Shown here: piece after piece, positions 8,346-17,267 of the stretch
Layout: each line of letters starts with the position of its first letter
Numbering within the stretch: position 1 is the stretch's first letter
Source: JBMYTN01 sp049604415
Lineage (GTDB): Bacteria; Pseudomonadota; Alphaproteobacteria; Rhodospirillales; Rhodospirillaceae
Reading direction: 5' to 3'
Assembly (NCBI GenBank): GCA_049604415.1
Contig: JBMYTN010000051.1
Span: 1-29,231 of the forward strand
Length of the DNA: 29,231 bases
Program-made: the position numbers and the translations under genes
The notes under the pieces: model-generated
What the model was told of the DNA's origin: nothing
Databases searched by the model: none
Seen by the model: only the letters and a program-made list of their open reading frames with translations

Positions 8346-10267
8346 GGATCCTTCTGGTAGGTGTAAACGTCAATCTTGTCCGTCAGGCCGCGCACCGGCT
8401 GGCTGCCGATGAGGTGGAAGGCCTTGGGATCTGCGGCGTCTCCATCCGCGTCCAGCACCGCAAGCCGGGTGCTGTCGGCCAGCAGCAGCCGGGTTCCAGC
8501 TTGCTTGTTCATGGCCTCCAGCCGCGCGGCCAAATTCACCGTATCCCCATGCACCGTGTAGGATAGGCGGCCCTCGGCCCCCACGGACCCGGCCACCACA
8601 AAGCCAGTGGCGATGCCGACCCGGGCGGTCAGAGTTTCTCCGGCAAATGGCGCGGCGTCAGGGGCGGTGGCCTCCAGGATCTCGCAGCCCGCCTGCAGGG
8701 CCGCCCGGGCGGTCAGGGCCACTTGGTCTTCGCGGGCTTCGGGCAGATTAAACACCGCCAAGACCGCATCGCCCTGGAACTGGGTGATCAGCCCGCCCCG
8801 GGTTTCCAGAATATTGACCACTTTGGAGAAATAGGCGTTGAGCACCGCCACGGTGCGTGCCGCGCCCAGGCGCTGGGTCATATCGGTGAATTTGGCCAGA
8901 TCGGCAAACAACACCGTGACTTTGCCTTCCTGGACGGCGGGAGAGCCTTGCTCGGTCAACAAAGCGCGGGCCACCTGGTCGGGCACATATTTGCCGAACT
9001 GATTGCGGATATGCTCGCGCTCCCGCAAGCCCGAGACCATGCGGCGCAGCCCCGATTGGATCGCGGCCAATTCCCGGATGCCCCGGCTGTGGATGCGTGG
9101 CACATCATCCAGGCGATCGGCTTTGACCGCCTCCATGGCGGCAACCACCTCTTCCATCGGTCGGGCCACCCGGCGTCCCATAACAATGGCCGCGATCAGG
9201 GAAAACACCAATATGCCCACGGCGATCCAAAGCGCCTGATAGAGGGCCGCCAGCTCGCCATCGACTTCGTCTGGGAAATGGATGCCCAGAACTAGGGTCT
9301 GTCTGGCATAGCCATCGACGGGACGGGTGATATAGACCCGGTCTTCGCCTTCGGGCATGTCGCGCCAATGGATCCGGGTGCCGGTTTCCTCGGAAAACTC
9401 CAGGAAGCCCGGCTCCGCATTGGGGAACTCCTCCAGGGCCGCATCGCCGATTTCCAGGACATGCGGCAACGGAATCTCCCGGTTGTAAATGCCCTGAACC
9501 TTGGACAGCGAGGGATGGGCCAGCACATGGTTCCCGCCATAGAGCACAAACACCGTGCCATCCAGCTTGGGCAAACCGGCGGCGACAAATGAAGAAAACT
9601 GGTCGACACTGACCACCTGGGCCAAAAACAGATCGACGCCATCCACAGTCCCCAGCGGCATGTCCCGATTGATGATCGTCGCGCCGACCGAGGTCGAGCG
9701 CACAATCGGACCCCAGCTGGCGGCTTCGGTCTTTAGGATATTCAGGATCTGTGGCCGTTCTCCGTCCTGATCATGGGACTCAATCCGGTCGAAAACAAAA
9801 CCGTCGGAGCGGGCCAGATATTTCCAAAACCGGCCATCGGAGCCGATCACGGCTGCGCCGGTAAGCTGGGCATGGCTGTCCACCATGCCGCGCAAATAGC
9901 TGAGGAACGGTCCGGGCGGGTCCAGGGCCAAGCGCCCGTCTGCCAAGGCCGCCCGCAAAGCCTGTTCGTTTTCCAGAATCGGATCCAGGGAGTCCCGCAA
10001 CCGGCTTTCCATATTGTCGATCACGGATTCCGCGCGTTCCAGATACAGGGTCTGGGTCGACAGCGCCGCCCGGCCAAAGGCAACAAACAGCACCGCACCC
10101 AAGGACAGCGCGACCAAAGTGCCAAACCCCAAGGCCAGCATGGTCGACAGGGACAGGCCCCGGGAACGCCGCTGCCGTTTCTCCCCCGAGGGCGTGTCTT
10201 CTGACCGGTCCGCCGGAAGCGGCACGGGCTCTGACATCACTTGGGGCAGGGATCCGGACTCGGGCAT
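8336..10267 (-). CDS. Membrane receptor-type class III adenylate cyclase
   Basis: About 643 residues. A basic cytoplasmic tail is followed by TM1 (about 43-65), a periplasmic Cache-like sensor (about 70-340), TM2 (about 344-363), HAMP (about 364-420), and a class III cyclase domain (about 447-625). Metal-binding Asp are D456 in LFADLAKFTD and D500 in QGDAVLAVF; the transition-state Asn/Arg lie in GDTVNLAARLE. The position that is usually Lys in KFIGD is Gln496 (TQFQGD), so nucleotide choice is less certain, although ATP is the default guess. The start is uncertain: ATG 10267, ATG 10237 and GTG 10351 all lack a strong ribosome site. It diverges from the MBL-fold gene. Confidence 0.9.
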   Translation of the reverse strand: MPESGSLPQVMSEPVPLPADRSEDTPSGEKRQRRSRGLSLSTMLALGFGTLVALSLGAVLFVAFGRAALSTQTLYLERAESVIDNMESRLRDSLDPILENEQALRAALADGRLALDPPGPFLSYLRGMVDSHAQLTGAAVIGSDGRFWKYLARSDGFVFDRIESHDQDGERPQILNILKTEAASWGPIVRSTSVGATIINRDMPLGTVDGVDLFLAQVVSVDQFSSFVAAGLPKLDGTVFVLYGGNHVLAHPSLSKVQGIYNREIPLPHVLEIGDAALEEFPNAEPGFLEFSEETGTRIHWRDMPEGEDRVYITRPVDGYARQTLVLGIHFPDEVDGELAALYQALWIAVGILVFSLIAAIVMGRRVARPMEEVVAAMEAVKADRLDDVPRIHSRGIRELAAIQSGLRRMVSGLREREHIRNQFGKYVPDQVARALLTEQGSPAVQEGKVTVLFADLAKFTDMTQRLGAARTVAVLNAYFSKVVNILETRGGLITQFQGDAVLAVFNLPEAREDQVALTARAALQAGCEILEATAPDAAPFAGETLTARVGIATGFVVAGSVGAEGRLSYTVHGDTVNLAARLEAMNKQAGTRLLLADSTRLAVLDADGDAADPKAFHLIGSQPVRGLTDKIDVYTYQKDPPA

Positions 10268-10505
10268 GGGTGTGGACGTTCTTTTGCACGGTACTATGGA
10301 GAAGCCGCAACACTGATAGGGAAACACCACCGGCGGCAAGGAGAAAATCACCTTGTGATGATTGGAACCCCGTCCGGTCGTGCCGATATGTCACACAGAT
10401 TGTTAAGGGTTCTGCCCGATACTGACCTGGAGTCATCAGGAAAGGACCAACGGCCAGCCTGGCGCGACCATTGGGCCAAGGCAGCAGTCAACAGACAGGT
10501 GTGTT

Positions 10506-11285
10506 ATGCGGTTGAGGTTTCTGGGGACCGGTGCAGCGTTCACCGCCGACCCGGCCAACTACCAGAGCAATATGATCCTAGAGACTGACCCGGATAGCTC
10601 GGGTCGGGTCAAACGCCTGTTGATCGATTGCGGCGGCGATGCCCGGCGCTCCCTGGCTGCTTTGGGACTATCGCAATGTGACATTGACGCGGTCTATGTC
10701 AGCCATCTGCATGCGGATCATATCGGCGGCATGGAGTGGCTTGGCTTCACCACCTACTTCAATGACAAACTGCCCAAGCCAACCCTGTACCTGCCGGAGC
10801 CCTTGGAAAAGCCGCTTTGGGAGGAGTCTCTGAAAGCGGGCATGGCTTTGGTTGATTATGGCGTTGGCTGCCTGAACGACTTTTTTGCCGTCAATGCCTT
10901 GCCAGAAACCGGTCAGTTCTCCTGGGGGCCTGCCACGGTGACCTTGATGCCAACCCTGCATCTGCTCGCTGAAGACGGGTCCGAAATGCTGTCCTATGGC
11001 TTGATGATCCAGGGGCCGAACCGGTTGGCCTATCTGACCACCGACACCCGGCCCAATGAAGAGGTCATGCTGCCGCGCTATACCCAAGCGGATTTGGTGT
11101 TCCAAGATTGCGAAACCGCCAGCACCGCCAGCGGCGCCCACAGCCATTATACCGAGCTGGCCAAACTGCCCGCCGCCGCCAAAGCCAAAATGTGGCTGTA
11201 TCACTATCAGGACGGCGCCAAGCCCGACTGCCTGGAAGACGGCTTCCTGGGTTGGGTTCAGCCGGGCCAAGGCTTCGAGCTTTAA
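10506..11285 (+). CDS. MBL-fold metallo-hydrolase
   Basis: A metallo-beta-lactamase-fold protein of 259 residues, cytoplasmic. It starts with LRFLGTGAAF, typical of RNase Z-like and PhnP-like members. The metal motif is SHLHADH with H67, H69, D71 and H72. Later candidate ligands are the His in MPTLHLL, the Asp in TTDTR, and the His in the C-terminal LYHYQDG. The exact substrate (phosphodiester, RNA or other) cannot be assigned. The ATG has an AGGTG upstream. It diverges from the membrane cyclase and ends in a strong bidirectional terminator. Confidence 0.88.
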   Translation: MRLRFLGTGAAFTADPANYQSNMILETDPDSSGRVKRLLIDCGGDARRSLAALGLSQCDIDAVYVSHLHADHIGGMEWLGFTTYFNDKLPKPTLYLPEPLEKPLWEESLKAGMALVDYGVGCLNDFFAVNALPETGQFSWGPATVTLMPTLHLLAEDGSEMLSYGLMIQGPNRLAYLTTDTRPNEEVMLPRYTQADLVFQDCETASTASGAHSHYTELAKLPAAAKAKMWLYHYQDGAKPDCLEDGFLGWVQPGQGFEL

Positions 11286-11365
11286 GGTATGTTCGGCCCT
11301 CGCCGGGCGCGGGCGTGACCCGCTCTCACAGTAGATCTGCCGAATATATTTTTGCCCTTTCTAAG

Positions 11366-11401
11366 CAAAACGCCCCGAGAGCAAATCTCGGGGCGTTTTT
11401 T
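11366..11401. terminator. Bidirectional rho-independent terminator
   Basis: A perfect 10-bp stem CGCCCCGAGA / TCTCGGGGCG with loop GCAAA is followed by TTTTT on the plus strand. The preceding CAAAA gives TTTTG on the minus strand. It can end both the MBL-fold gene and the convergent cytochrome oxidase operon. Confidence 0.93.
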
Positions 11402-11430
11402 ATGCAGCGCTCTTCGCTGGACTGGTGGGG

Positions 11431-12309
11431 TTAGACGGCCGGAGCCAAGCCAACCCACCAATAGACCCAGACGAACAGGAACAGCCACACCACGTCGACG
11501 AAGTGCCAGTACCATTCCGCTGACAGCAGACCGATATGCTTTTCCTTGGTGAAGCCCTGTTTGCGGGCCCGGAAGTAGCAGACCGTCAGGAAGCAGGCCC
11601 CGACAAAGACGTGGAAGCCATGGAACCCGGTGGCCAGGTAGAAGGTGGACGGGAACGCCCCATCGGTGATCACCCAGTAGTCATAGGCGATGATGTAATA
11701 TTCATAGATCTGCAGGCCCAGGAACAGGAAGCCCAGCACCACCGCGCCCAGAATACCGCGCTGCAGTTGCTTCCAGTTTTCCTTCTTCAGGCCCTTCATG
11801 CCCCACATCAGGACAAAGCCCGAGGTCAACAGGATCACCGTGTTGATGAACGGCAGACCAAAGGCAGGCACCGTTTCCAAACCTTCCGGCGGCCACATGG
11901 CCGGGATCCGGTCCTCAGCAAACTGCACCAGATCCGCATCCGGCAAGCCTTCCAAGGTCATGGACGGGTTGATCAGCAGCGCATTGTGGAAATAGGCCCA
12001 GAAGAAGGCGGCAAAGAACATCACTTCCGAGACGATGAACAGGATCATGCCCCATTGCAGGCCAGTGATCACCTTCGGGGTATGCGCCTTCTCGACCCGG
12101 CTTTCATGGATGACATCACGCCACCAGCCGACCATGACAAACAGCACCATCGCGACGCCAAGCAGCATCAACCATGCGCCATCGCCATGCATGTAAAACA
12201 CCGCACCGACCGTCAGCACAAAGGCGGCGAGGGCACCGACCGCTGGCCAGGGGCTTGGATCGATAATGTGGAAAGGATGGTTGCGGGTCCCCGCCGACGC
12301 ATCGCTCAT
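11431..12309 (-). CDS. ctaE: Cytochrome c oxidase subunit III
   Basis: Subunit III of the aa3-type terminal oxidase in the inner membrane; it stabilises the core and proton uptake. The 292 residues form about seven TM helices, the usual alphaproteobacterial size. Diagnostic stretches include FFAAFFWAYFHNAL with the conserved Glu region (FIVSEVMFFAAF), LATGFHGFHVFVGACFL and WYWHFVDVVWLFLFVWVYWW at the C-terminus. The start ATG overlaps the ctaG stop by 4 bases (ATGA). It is the last gene of the cluster and is followed by the terminator at 11366-11401. Confidence 0.97.
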   Translation of the reverse strand: MSDASAGTRNHPFHIIDPSPWPAVGALAAFVLTVGAVFYMHGDGAWLMLLGVAMVLFVMVGWWRDVIHESRVEKAHTPKVITGLQWGMILFIVSEVMFFAAFFWAYFHNALLINPSMTLEGLPDADLVQFAEDRIPAMWPPEGLETVPAFGLPFINTVILLTSGFVLMWGMKGLKKENWKQLQRGILGAVVLGFLFLGLQIYEYYIIAYDYWVITDGAFPSTFYLATGFHGFHVFVGACFLTVCYFRARKQGFTKEKHIGLLSAEWYWHFVDVVWLFLFVWVYWWVGLAPAV

Positions 12310-13046
12310 GAGTCGCGATCTCCCTGAATGGAGCCGCCCGTTTGGGCAGCGGTCTGATTGATTTGATCCTGTTGACCTGCGGGTGCAGGGCTGATCTGGG
12401 CTGACTGATCCGGCAGAAGAGAACCGGAGGCTTCGGTGTCCTCAAAGAAGGTGTAGGACAAGGTAATGGTCGTGATGTCCAAGGTGTGCGGGTCTTCGCC
12501 AATGGCCGGGTCAACATAGAACGAGACCGGCATATCCATGGTTTGGCCCGGGTCCAGCCGCTGCTCGGTGAAGCAGAAGCAATCCACCTTGGTGAAATAT
12601 TGCGCCGCCTTCAGCGGGGTCACATTGAAGGTGGCCGTGCCAATGATCGGTCGATCGGCGGTGTTGGTGGCCTGATAGAACGCCAAGCCCTGTTCCCCGA
12701 CCTTAATGTCAACCCGGCGCTGGACGGCCTCAAACTGCCAAGGCAGTTCCCGATTGGTGTTGGCATCAAACTCGATGGTGACAATCCGATCCCCCACGGG
12801 CACCGGTGCGGCCCCCTCGGCCTGGATCATCGGGGTCCCGCCATAGCCGGTGACCTGACAGAACAACCGGTAGAGCGGCACCGAGGCATAGGCCACCCCG
12901 ATCATGCCACCGATCACCAACAAACAAGTGACCAGCATTTTGCGATTGGCCTGCTCCCGAGACTGGGCGGCGGGGCGGGCCGCAGCGGGGACGTCACCGC
13001 CCTGCCCGGATCCCAAACCGTCTTGTCCTGTTGGCTCAGCCATCAT
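12306..13046 (-). CDS. ctaG: Cytochrome c oxidase assembly protein Cox11/CtaG
   Basis: A membrane-anchored copper chaperone that delivers Cu to CuB of subunit I. There is a polar, disordered N-terminus, one TM segment (KMLVTCLLVIGGMIGVAYAS) followed by VPLYRLFCQVTGYGG, then a beta-sandwich domain with the copper motif CFCF in KVDCFCFTEQ. It is longer than typical Cox11 because of a Gln/Asn-rich C-terminal tail of about 40 residues. The start is uncertain: ATG 13046, ATG 13043 or GTG 13061. Its stop overlaps the ctaE start. Confidence 0.95.
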   Translation of the reverse strand: MMAEPTGQDGLGSGQGGDVPAAARPAAQSREQANRKMLVTCLLVIGGMIGVAYASVPLYRLFCQVTGYGGTPMIQAEGAAPVPVGDRIVTIEFDANTNRELPWQFEAVQRRVDIKVGEQGLAFYQATNTADRPIIGTATFNVTPLKAAQYFTKVDCFCFTEQRLDPGQTMDMPVSFYVDPAIGEDPHTLDITTITLSYTFFEDTEASGSLLPDQSAQISPAPAGQQDQINQTAAQTGGSIQGDRDS

Positions 13047-13111
13047 GCTGCTCTCGTTCACTCTGCGTTCAGCGCCTCGGTGGCCCGATCAGGCCCCGCC
13101 GCAGCCTGCGC

Positions 13112-14770
13112 TTATTGCGCAGGTTGCGGGTTGCCATGGTGGGGATCGGGTTCGATCACCGGCGGGTTTTCAAAGCAGTGTTCCGGCGGCGGTGAGCTGA
13201 CGGTCCACTCCAGGGTGGTCGCCCCTTCGCCCCAATAATTCGCCGGGACGCGCTGGCCACGGCTCAGGGTCACCCAGCCGATATAGAGGAACAGCAGCAC
13301 GCCGATGCCGGAGATATAGGCTCCGAAGGAGGCCACCCAGTTCCAGCCGGCAAAGGCATCCGGATAATCCGGGATCCGGCGCGGCATGCCCGCCAGACCC
13401 AGGAAGTGCATCGGGAAGAAGGTCAGGTTCACCCCAATGAAGGTCAGCCAGAAATGCACCTTGGCCAGGAATTCCGGATATTGGCGACCGCTCATTTTGC
13501 CGATCCAGTAATAGAACCCGGCAAACATGGCGAACACCGCACCCAGCGAGAGCACATAGTGGAAGTGACCGATGACATAGTAGGTATCGTGCAGAACGAT
13601 ATCGACCCCGGCATTGGCCAGCACCACACCGGTGACCCCACCGACGGTGAACAGGAAGATGAAACCAAAGGCCCAGAGCATCGGCACTTTGAACTCGATG
13701 GAGCCGCCCCACATGGTGGCGATCCAGGAGAACACCTTCACCCCGGTGGGCACCCCAATGGCCATGGTCGCGGCCAGGAAGTAAGCCCGGGTGTCGACAT
13801 CCATGCCCACGGTGTACATGTGGTGGGCCCAGACGACGAAGCCGATCACGCCAATGGAGACCATGGCATAGGCCATGCCCAGATAGCCGAAGACCTCTTT
13901 CTTAGAGAAGGTGGCCACGATGTGGCTGATGATCCCAAAGGCGGGCAGGATCATGATGTACACTTCCGGGTGACCGAAGAACCAGAACAGATGCTGGAAC
14001 AGCACCGGGTCACCGCCGACCGCCGGGTTGAAGAAGCCGGTGCCGAAATTCCGATCCGTCAGCAGCATGGTGATCGCACCGGCCAGCACCGGCACCGCCA
14101 GCAGCAGCAGGAAGGCGGTCACGGTCATCGCCCAGACAAACAGCGGCATGCGGTGGATGGTCATCCCCGGGGCGCGCATGTTGAACACCGTGATCAGGAA
14201 GTTCATCGCGCCCAGCAAGGAGGAAATCCCGGCCAAGTGCAGCGAGAAGATCGCAAAGTCGACCGCCATCCCGGAATGGGACACCGCGCCGGACAGCGGC
14301 GGATACAAGGTCCAGCCGGTCCCGGCCCCGCCATCGACAAAGCCCGCCATCAGCAGCAGGGCAAAGGCCGGGGGCAGCAGCCAGAAGGAAATATTGTTCA
14401 TGCGCGGGAAGGCCATATCCGGCGCCCCGATCATCAATGGCAGGAAGTAGTTGCCGAAGCCGCCGATCAAAGCGGGCATAACAACAAAGAACACCATGAT
14501 CAGGCCGTGGGCGGTCACCAGCACATTGTAGAACTGGTTGTCCCCGCCCAGCACATCGAGGCCCGGAGAGGCCAGTTCCATCCGGATCAAGATCGACATC
14601 CCGCCGCCGATCAACGCCGTGAAAATGGCGAAGACCAGATACATGATCCCGATGTCTTTGTGGTTGGTGGAAAACACCCAGCGCTTCCACCCGGTGGGAC
14701 CGTGATGGGCGTGATGGTCGTCGTGACCCTCCGGATGGGCTTCGGCGGTGGTGGTAGCGGCTTCGCTCAT
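13112..14770 (-). CDS. ctaD: Cytochrome c oxidase subunit I (aa3 type)
   Basis: The catalytic heme-copper subunit, 552 residues and 12 TM helices. The binuclear-centre residues are in FFGHPEVYIMILP (His ligand, Glu of the D-channel, cross-linked Tyr), VWAHHMYTVG (two CuB His) and GHFHYVLS (heme ligands). The D-channel entry is in GAPDMAFPRMNN, and the K-channel Lys in PTGVKVFSWIATMWGG. This is a proton-pumping A1-type oxidase by motif. The N-terminus is His-rich (about residues 12-23), which is not needed by the family and could bind metal. It sits 172 bases after ctaC. Confidence 0.98.
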   Translation of the reverse strand: MSEAATTTAEAHPEGHDDHHAHHGPTGWKRWVFSTNHKDIGIMYLVFAIFTALIGGGMSILIRMELASPGLDVLGGDNQFYNVLVTAHGLIMVFFVVMPALIGGFGNYFLPLMIGAPDMAFPRMNNISFWLLPPAFALLLMAGFVDGGAGTGWTLYPPLSGAVSHSGMAVDFAIFSLHLAGISSLLGAMNFLITVFNMRAPGMTIHRMPLFVWAMTVTAFLLLLAVPVLAGAITMLLTDRNFGTGFFNPAVGGDPVLFQHLFWFFGHPEVYIMILPAFGIISHIVATFSKKEVFGYLGMAYAMVSIGVIGFVVWAHHMYTVGMDVDTRAYFLAATMAIGVPTGVKVFSWIATMWGGSIEFKVPMLWAFGFIFLFTVGGVTGVVLANAGVDIVLHDTYYVIGHFHYVLSLGAVFAMFAGFYYWIGKMSGRQYPEFLAKVHFWLTFIGVNLTFFPMHFLGLAGMPRRIPDYPDAFAGWNWVASFGAYISGIGVLLFLYIGWVTLSRGQRVPANYWGEGATTLEWTVSSPPPEHCFENPPVIEPDPHHGNPQPAQ

Positions 14771-14942
14771 CTGAGGATGTCCTCCCCTGCTGGACCCCGC
14801 CCTCGCGGCATGGCGGACAGGCGGTCTGTAACGGAATACGAATGCGACCGGAACACGGTCAAAATCGAACGGTGATGGCCCGGACGGACAGAGGACACCC
14901 CCTCAACGCCCGTCCCGGCCTGGTGATGAATGGGCTGCGGCG

Positions 14943-15836
14943 TCAATTCGACGCAGCGGTTTGGATCGGGCGGATGGGCTTGTCGGCCAGCTTGATGGCA
15001 TCGGCGTCCGGATCCCCGAACTCCTCCGCAGCGGTCTCGACCCATCCGTCAAACTCTTCGCGGCTCACGGCCTCGATGGCGATTGGCATGAAGCCATGCT
15101 CAACCCCGCAGAGTTCGGAGCATTGGCCGTAATACAGGCCCGGCTTTTCAATGCGGACCCAGGTCTCGTTGATCCGTCCCGGCACGGCGTCGGTCTTCAG
15201 CCCCAAAGCGGGCAAGGCCCAGGAGTGGATCACGTCATTGGCGGTGATCAGCACCCGGATATTGGTCTCGGTGGGCAGAACCACTCGATTGTCCACCGCC
15301 AGCAGGCGCGGGCTTAAGCCACCGGGCTCATCTTCGCGCAGCATGTAGCTGTCAAAGACAATGTCCTTGTGGTCGGGATATTCGTAACCCCAATACCACT
15401 GATAGCCGATGACCTTCAGGGTCATTTCCGCGTCCTGGGTCCGGTCCATGAAATAGAGCAACCGGAAGGACGGCACCGCGATGGCGATCAGGATCAAGAC
15501 CGGAACCAGGGTCCAGATCACCTCGATCTTCACATTGTGCGTCACTTTAGACGGGGTCGGATTGGCTTTGTGGTTGTAGCGCACGGCGACATAGATCAGC
15601 AGACCGAGCACAAAGAGGCAGACAAAGGCCATAATCCAGGTGATGAAATCGTGCAGGCTGACGATGTCATGCATCACCGGCGAGTTGGCTTCCTGGAAAC
15701 CAAGCTGCCACGGTTGAGGAATGCCTTCGGCAAAGGCCGGTGCCACGCCCAGGCTCAGGGCGGCAATACCGCCCGCCACGGCACCCAAAGTCGCGCCGGA
15801 CCGGCGCGCAACAAATCGACTGATTGAACCGGGCAT
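14943..15836 (-). CDS. ctaC: Cytochrome c oxidase subunit II
   Basis: Carries the CuA centre that takes electrons from cytochrome c. The 297 residues begin with a cleavable-looking signal (ALSLGVAPAFAEG, cut near AFA-EG). Two TM hairpin helices follow, then a periplasmic cupredoxin domain. CuA ligands are visible in CSELCGVEHGFM and the upstream His in VIHSWALPALG; the aromatic patch YQWYWGYEYP is present. It is the first gene of the oxidase cluster, with the long AT-rich leader 15837-16223 ahead of it. Confidence 0.97.
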   Translation of the reverse strand: MPGSISRFVARRSGATLGAVAGGIAALSLGVAPAFAEGIPQPWQLGFQEANSPVMHDIVSLHDFITWIMAFVCLFVLGLLIYVAVRYNHKANPTPSKVTHNVKIEVIWTLVPVLILIAIAVPSFRLLYFMDRTQDAEMTLKVIGYQWYWGYEYPDHKDIVFDSYMLREDEPGGLSPRLLAVDNRVVLPTETNIRVLITANDVIHSWALPALGLKTDAVPGRINETWVRIEKPGLYYGQCSELCGVEHGFMPIAIEAVSREEFDGWVETAAEEFGDPDADAIKLADKPIRPIQTAASN

Positions 15837-16223
15837 CCACCCACTCTCCTTTTCGATGCGTTCTCACGTGAGATCATCGCAGCCAAAGCGTCACGGATTT
15901 CCCGTAAAGCTCCAATGGCCATATACCCCGATCCCCCGTAACCGACAATAGGGCTCAGGCATAAGGAAGCTAAGTTTTTCAGCGCTATAACACCCCTCTG
16001 ATACAATTCTGGAGGGATATTTTTCGAGTTTCTTCAATTATATCAATGCCCTGAGAAATTGCGTCCTCTCGGAAAAAATCTCCTAAAGGATGAAAGAAAG
16101 AAAAGCAATTTCACATTTTCTGTAAGGTCGTGTTGCGAAAACGCACATACCCCACCCGGCGCAAGGGGCCTTTTCGGCCCCGCGTCGGTGACTCCATTGA
16201 TAGCAGATGAATTTCAAATTTAA
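15837..16223. other. AT-rich leader of the oxidase operon
   Basis: A 387-base stretch without a gene, clearly AT-richer than its surroundings from about 15960 to 16140. It should hold the ctaC promoter. It also has a GC hairpin GGGGCC-TTTTC-GGCCCC (16165-16181), 43 bases after the response-regulator stop, with no T-run. I see no convincing small ORF. Confidence 0.5.
16018..16046 (-). promoter_or_regulatory. Possible sigma-70 promoter for ctaC
   Basis: On the minus strand, TTGATA (16046-16041) and AAAATA (16023-16018) are separated by 17 bases, which is correct spacing, in the AT-rich leader. Both hexamers are imperfect, and the start of ctaC is about 180 bases further. Confidence 0.3.
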
Positions 16224-16676
16224 TCAACCGAAGGACGATTGAGTCTCGACCATTTCGGCGATTGTGCGGGGATCACGCAGGCAGCGGGTCACCCGACCGA
16301 GCAAAACCCCGGCGGTGAACGGCTTAACAATAAAATCATTGGCCCCGACCGCCACGGCCCGGCGCAAATTGGCGGTTTCGCCATGGCCGGTGACAATAAT
16401 CACGGGCATGCGGCCCAAAGCCCCGTCCTCGCCCCTGATCTTTTCGGTCAGCTCCATGCCGTCCATGCCCGGCATCATGAAATCGCTTAAGACAAGATCC
16501 GGGGTCCAGCTCTGGAGCATCTCCCAGGCCTGTTCTCCGGACTCGGCTTCTCGGATTTCAGCAACCCCAGCGGCTTCCAGCATGACGCGGATCAGCTGGC
16601 GCATATGCATATTGTCATCCACGATTTGGATGGACAGACCGGCAAGATCCACCGCAATAACCCCCATATGCCCCAT
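16224..16676 (-). CDS. Single-domain CheY-like response regulator
   Basis: A stand-alone receiver of 150 residues. Acidic pocket D20/D21 (IVDDNMHMR), phospho-acceptor D65 in LVLSDFMMPGMDG, the switch Thr in VIIVTGHGE and the conserved Lys in DFIVKPF are all present. There is no output domain, so it signals by protein contact, as CheY or DivK do. There is no kinase next to it. The start is uncertain: ATG 16676 or 16667 fit a normal receiver N-terminus; the ATG at 16733 would add 19 residues. It diverges from DUF1491. Confidence 0.9.
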   Translation of the reverse strand: MGHMGVIAVDLAGLSIQIVDDNMHMRQLIRVMLEAAGVAEIREAESGEQAWEMLQSWTPDLVLSDFMMPGMDGMELTEKIRGEDGALGRMPVIIVTGHGETANLRRAVAVGANDFIVKPFTAGVLLGRVTRCLRDPRTIAEMVETQSSFG

Positions 16677-16880
16677 TATAGGGTCTTGAGCAAAGACGCC
16701 ATCACAGCCTCCCTGGCCCGGGAAATCAGCCAAAAAACCCAGCTGAAGAGCAAAATGACCTGCGTCTGGCGATCAGCTTTTTGAGAGTCTATCCTAACAA
16801 GAGCGCCCAGGTCCACCGGCTGGTTGGCCTGCCAAGAAGAAGCAAACCCATGCTGCATCGCATAAAAATCGAAGAAACCC

Positions 16881-17219
16881 ATGACCGCACCCCGGCTTAA
16901 ATCGAAAATCCTGGTCGATAGCATTCGCCGCCGCTGTGACTTGGCGGCGGTACCGGCGCTGATTTTGCGCAAAGGCGATCCCGATGCCGGGGGCATCGCG
17001 CTCCGACTCGATGATTTGAAGGGCGGCATTGTGGTCTATGTCCAGGCCCGGACCGGAGAGGGAGCCGCAGCCTGGATGCGGGGCACCGGCGCTTCACCGG
17101 TGGCGGAGGATCGTGCCGACGCTTATCTGGAGAAACAGACCCGGATGGATCCGGATCTCTGGGTGCTGGCGATCGAGGACCCGACCTTGGTGCCGCCGGT
17201 GGATGATCCGCTGCTGTAA
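16881..17219 (+). CDS. DUF1491 family protein
   Basis: A 112-residue protein of the alphaproteobacterial DUF1491 family, unknown function. The family look includes RLKSKILVDSIRRRCD near the start and DPDLWVLAIED near the end. No membrane segment and no catalytic motif is visible. It lies 48 bases before the amidotransferase and may be cotranscribed with it. Recognition is from memory of the family pattern. Confidence 0.75.
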   Translation: MTAPRLKSKILVDSIRRRCDLAAVPALILRKGDPDAGGIALRLDDLKGGIVVYVQARTGEGAAAWMRGTGASPVAEDRADAYLEKQTRMDPDLWVLAIEDPTLVPPVDDPLL

Positions 17220-17267
17220 GCCGCCGACCGGCCATCCAGACCCCACATATTATCAGCCGTAAGGACC

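Noticed and set aside
13406..14875. 489-residue plus-strand ORF opposite ctaD
   Set aside because: It is antisense to a strongly conserved oxidase subunit I; its His/Gln/Gly-rich composition is that of a GC-rich mirror frame and shows no domain.
16090..16125. 11-codon leader peptide in the ctaC upstream region
   Set aside because: It is on the opposite strand to ctaC, AAGG directly abuts the ATG, and nothing suggests attenuation.
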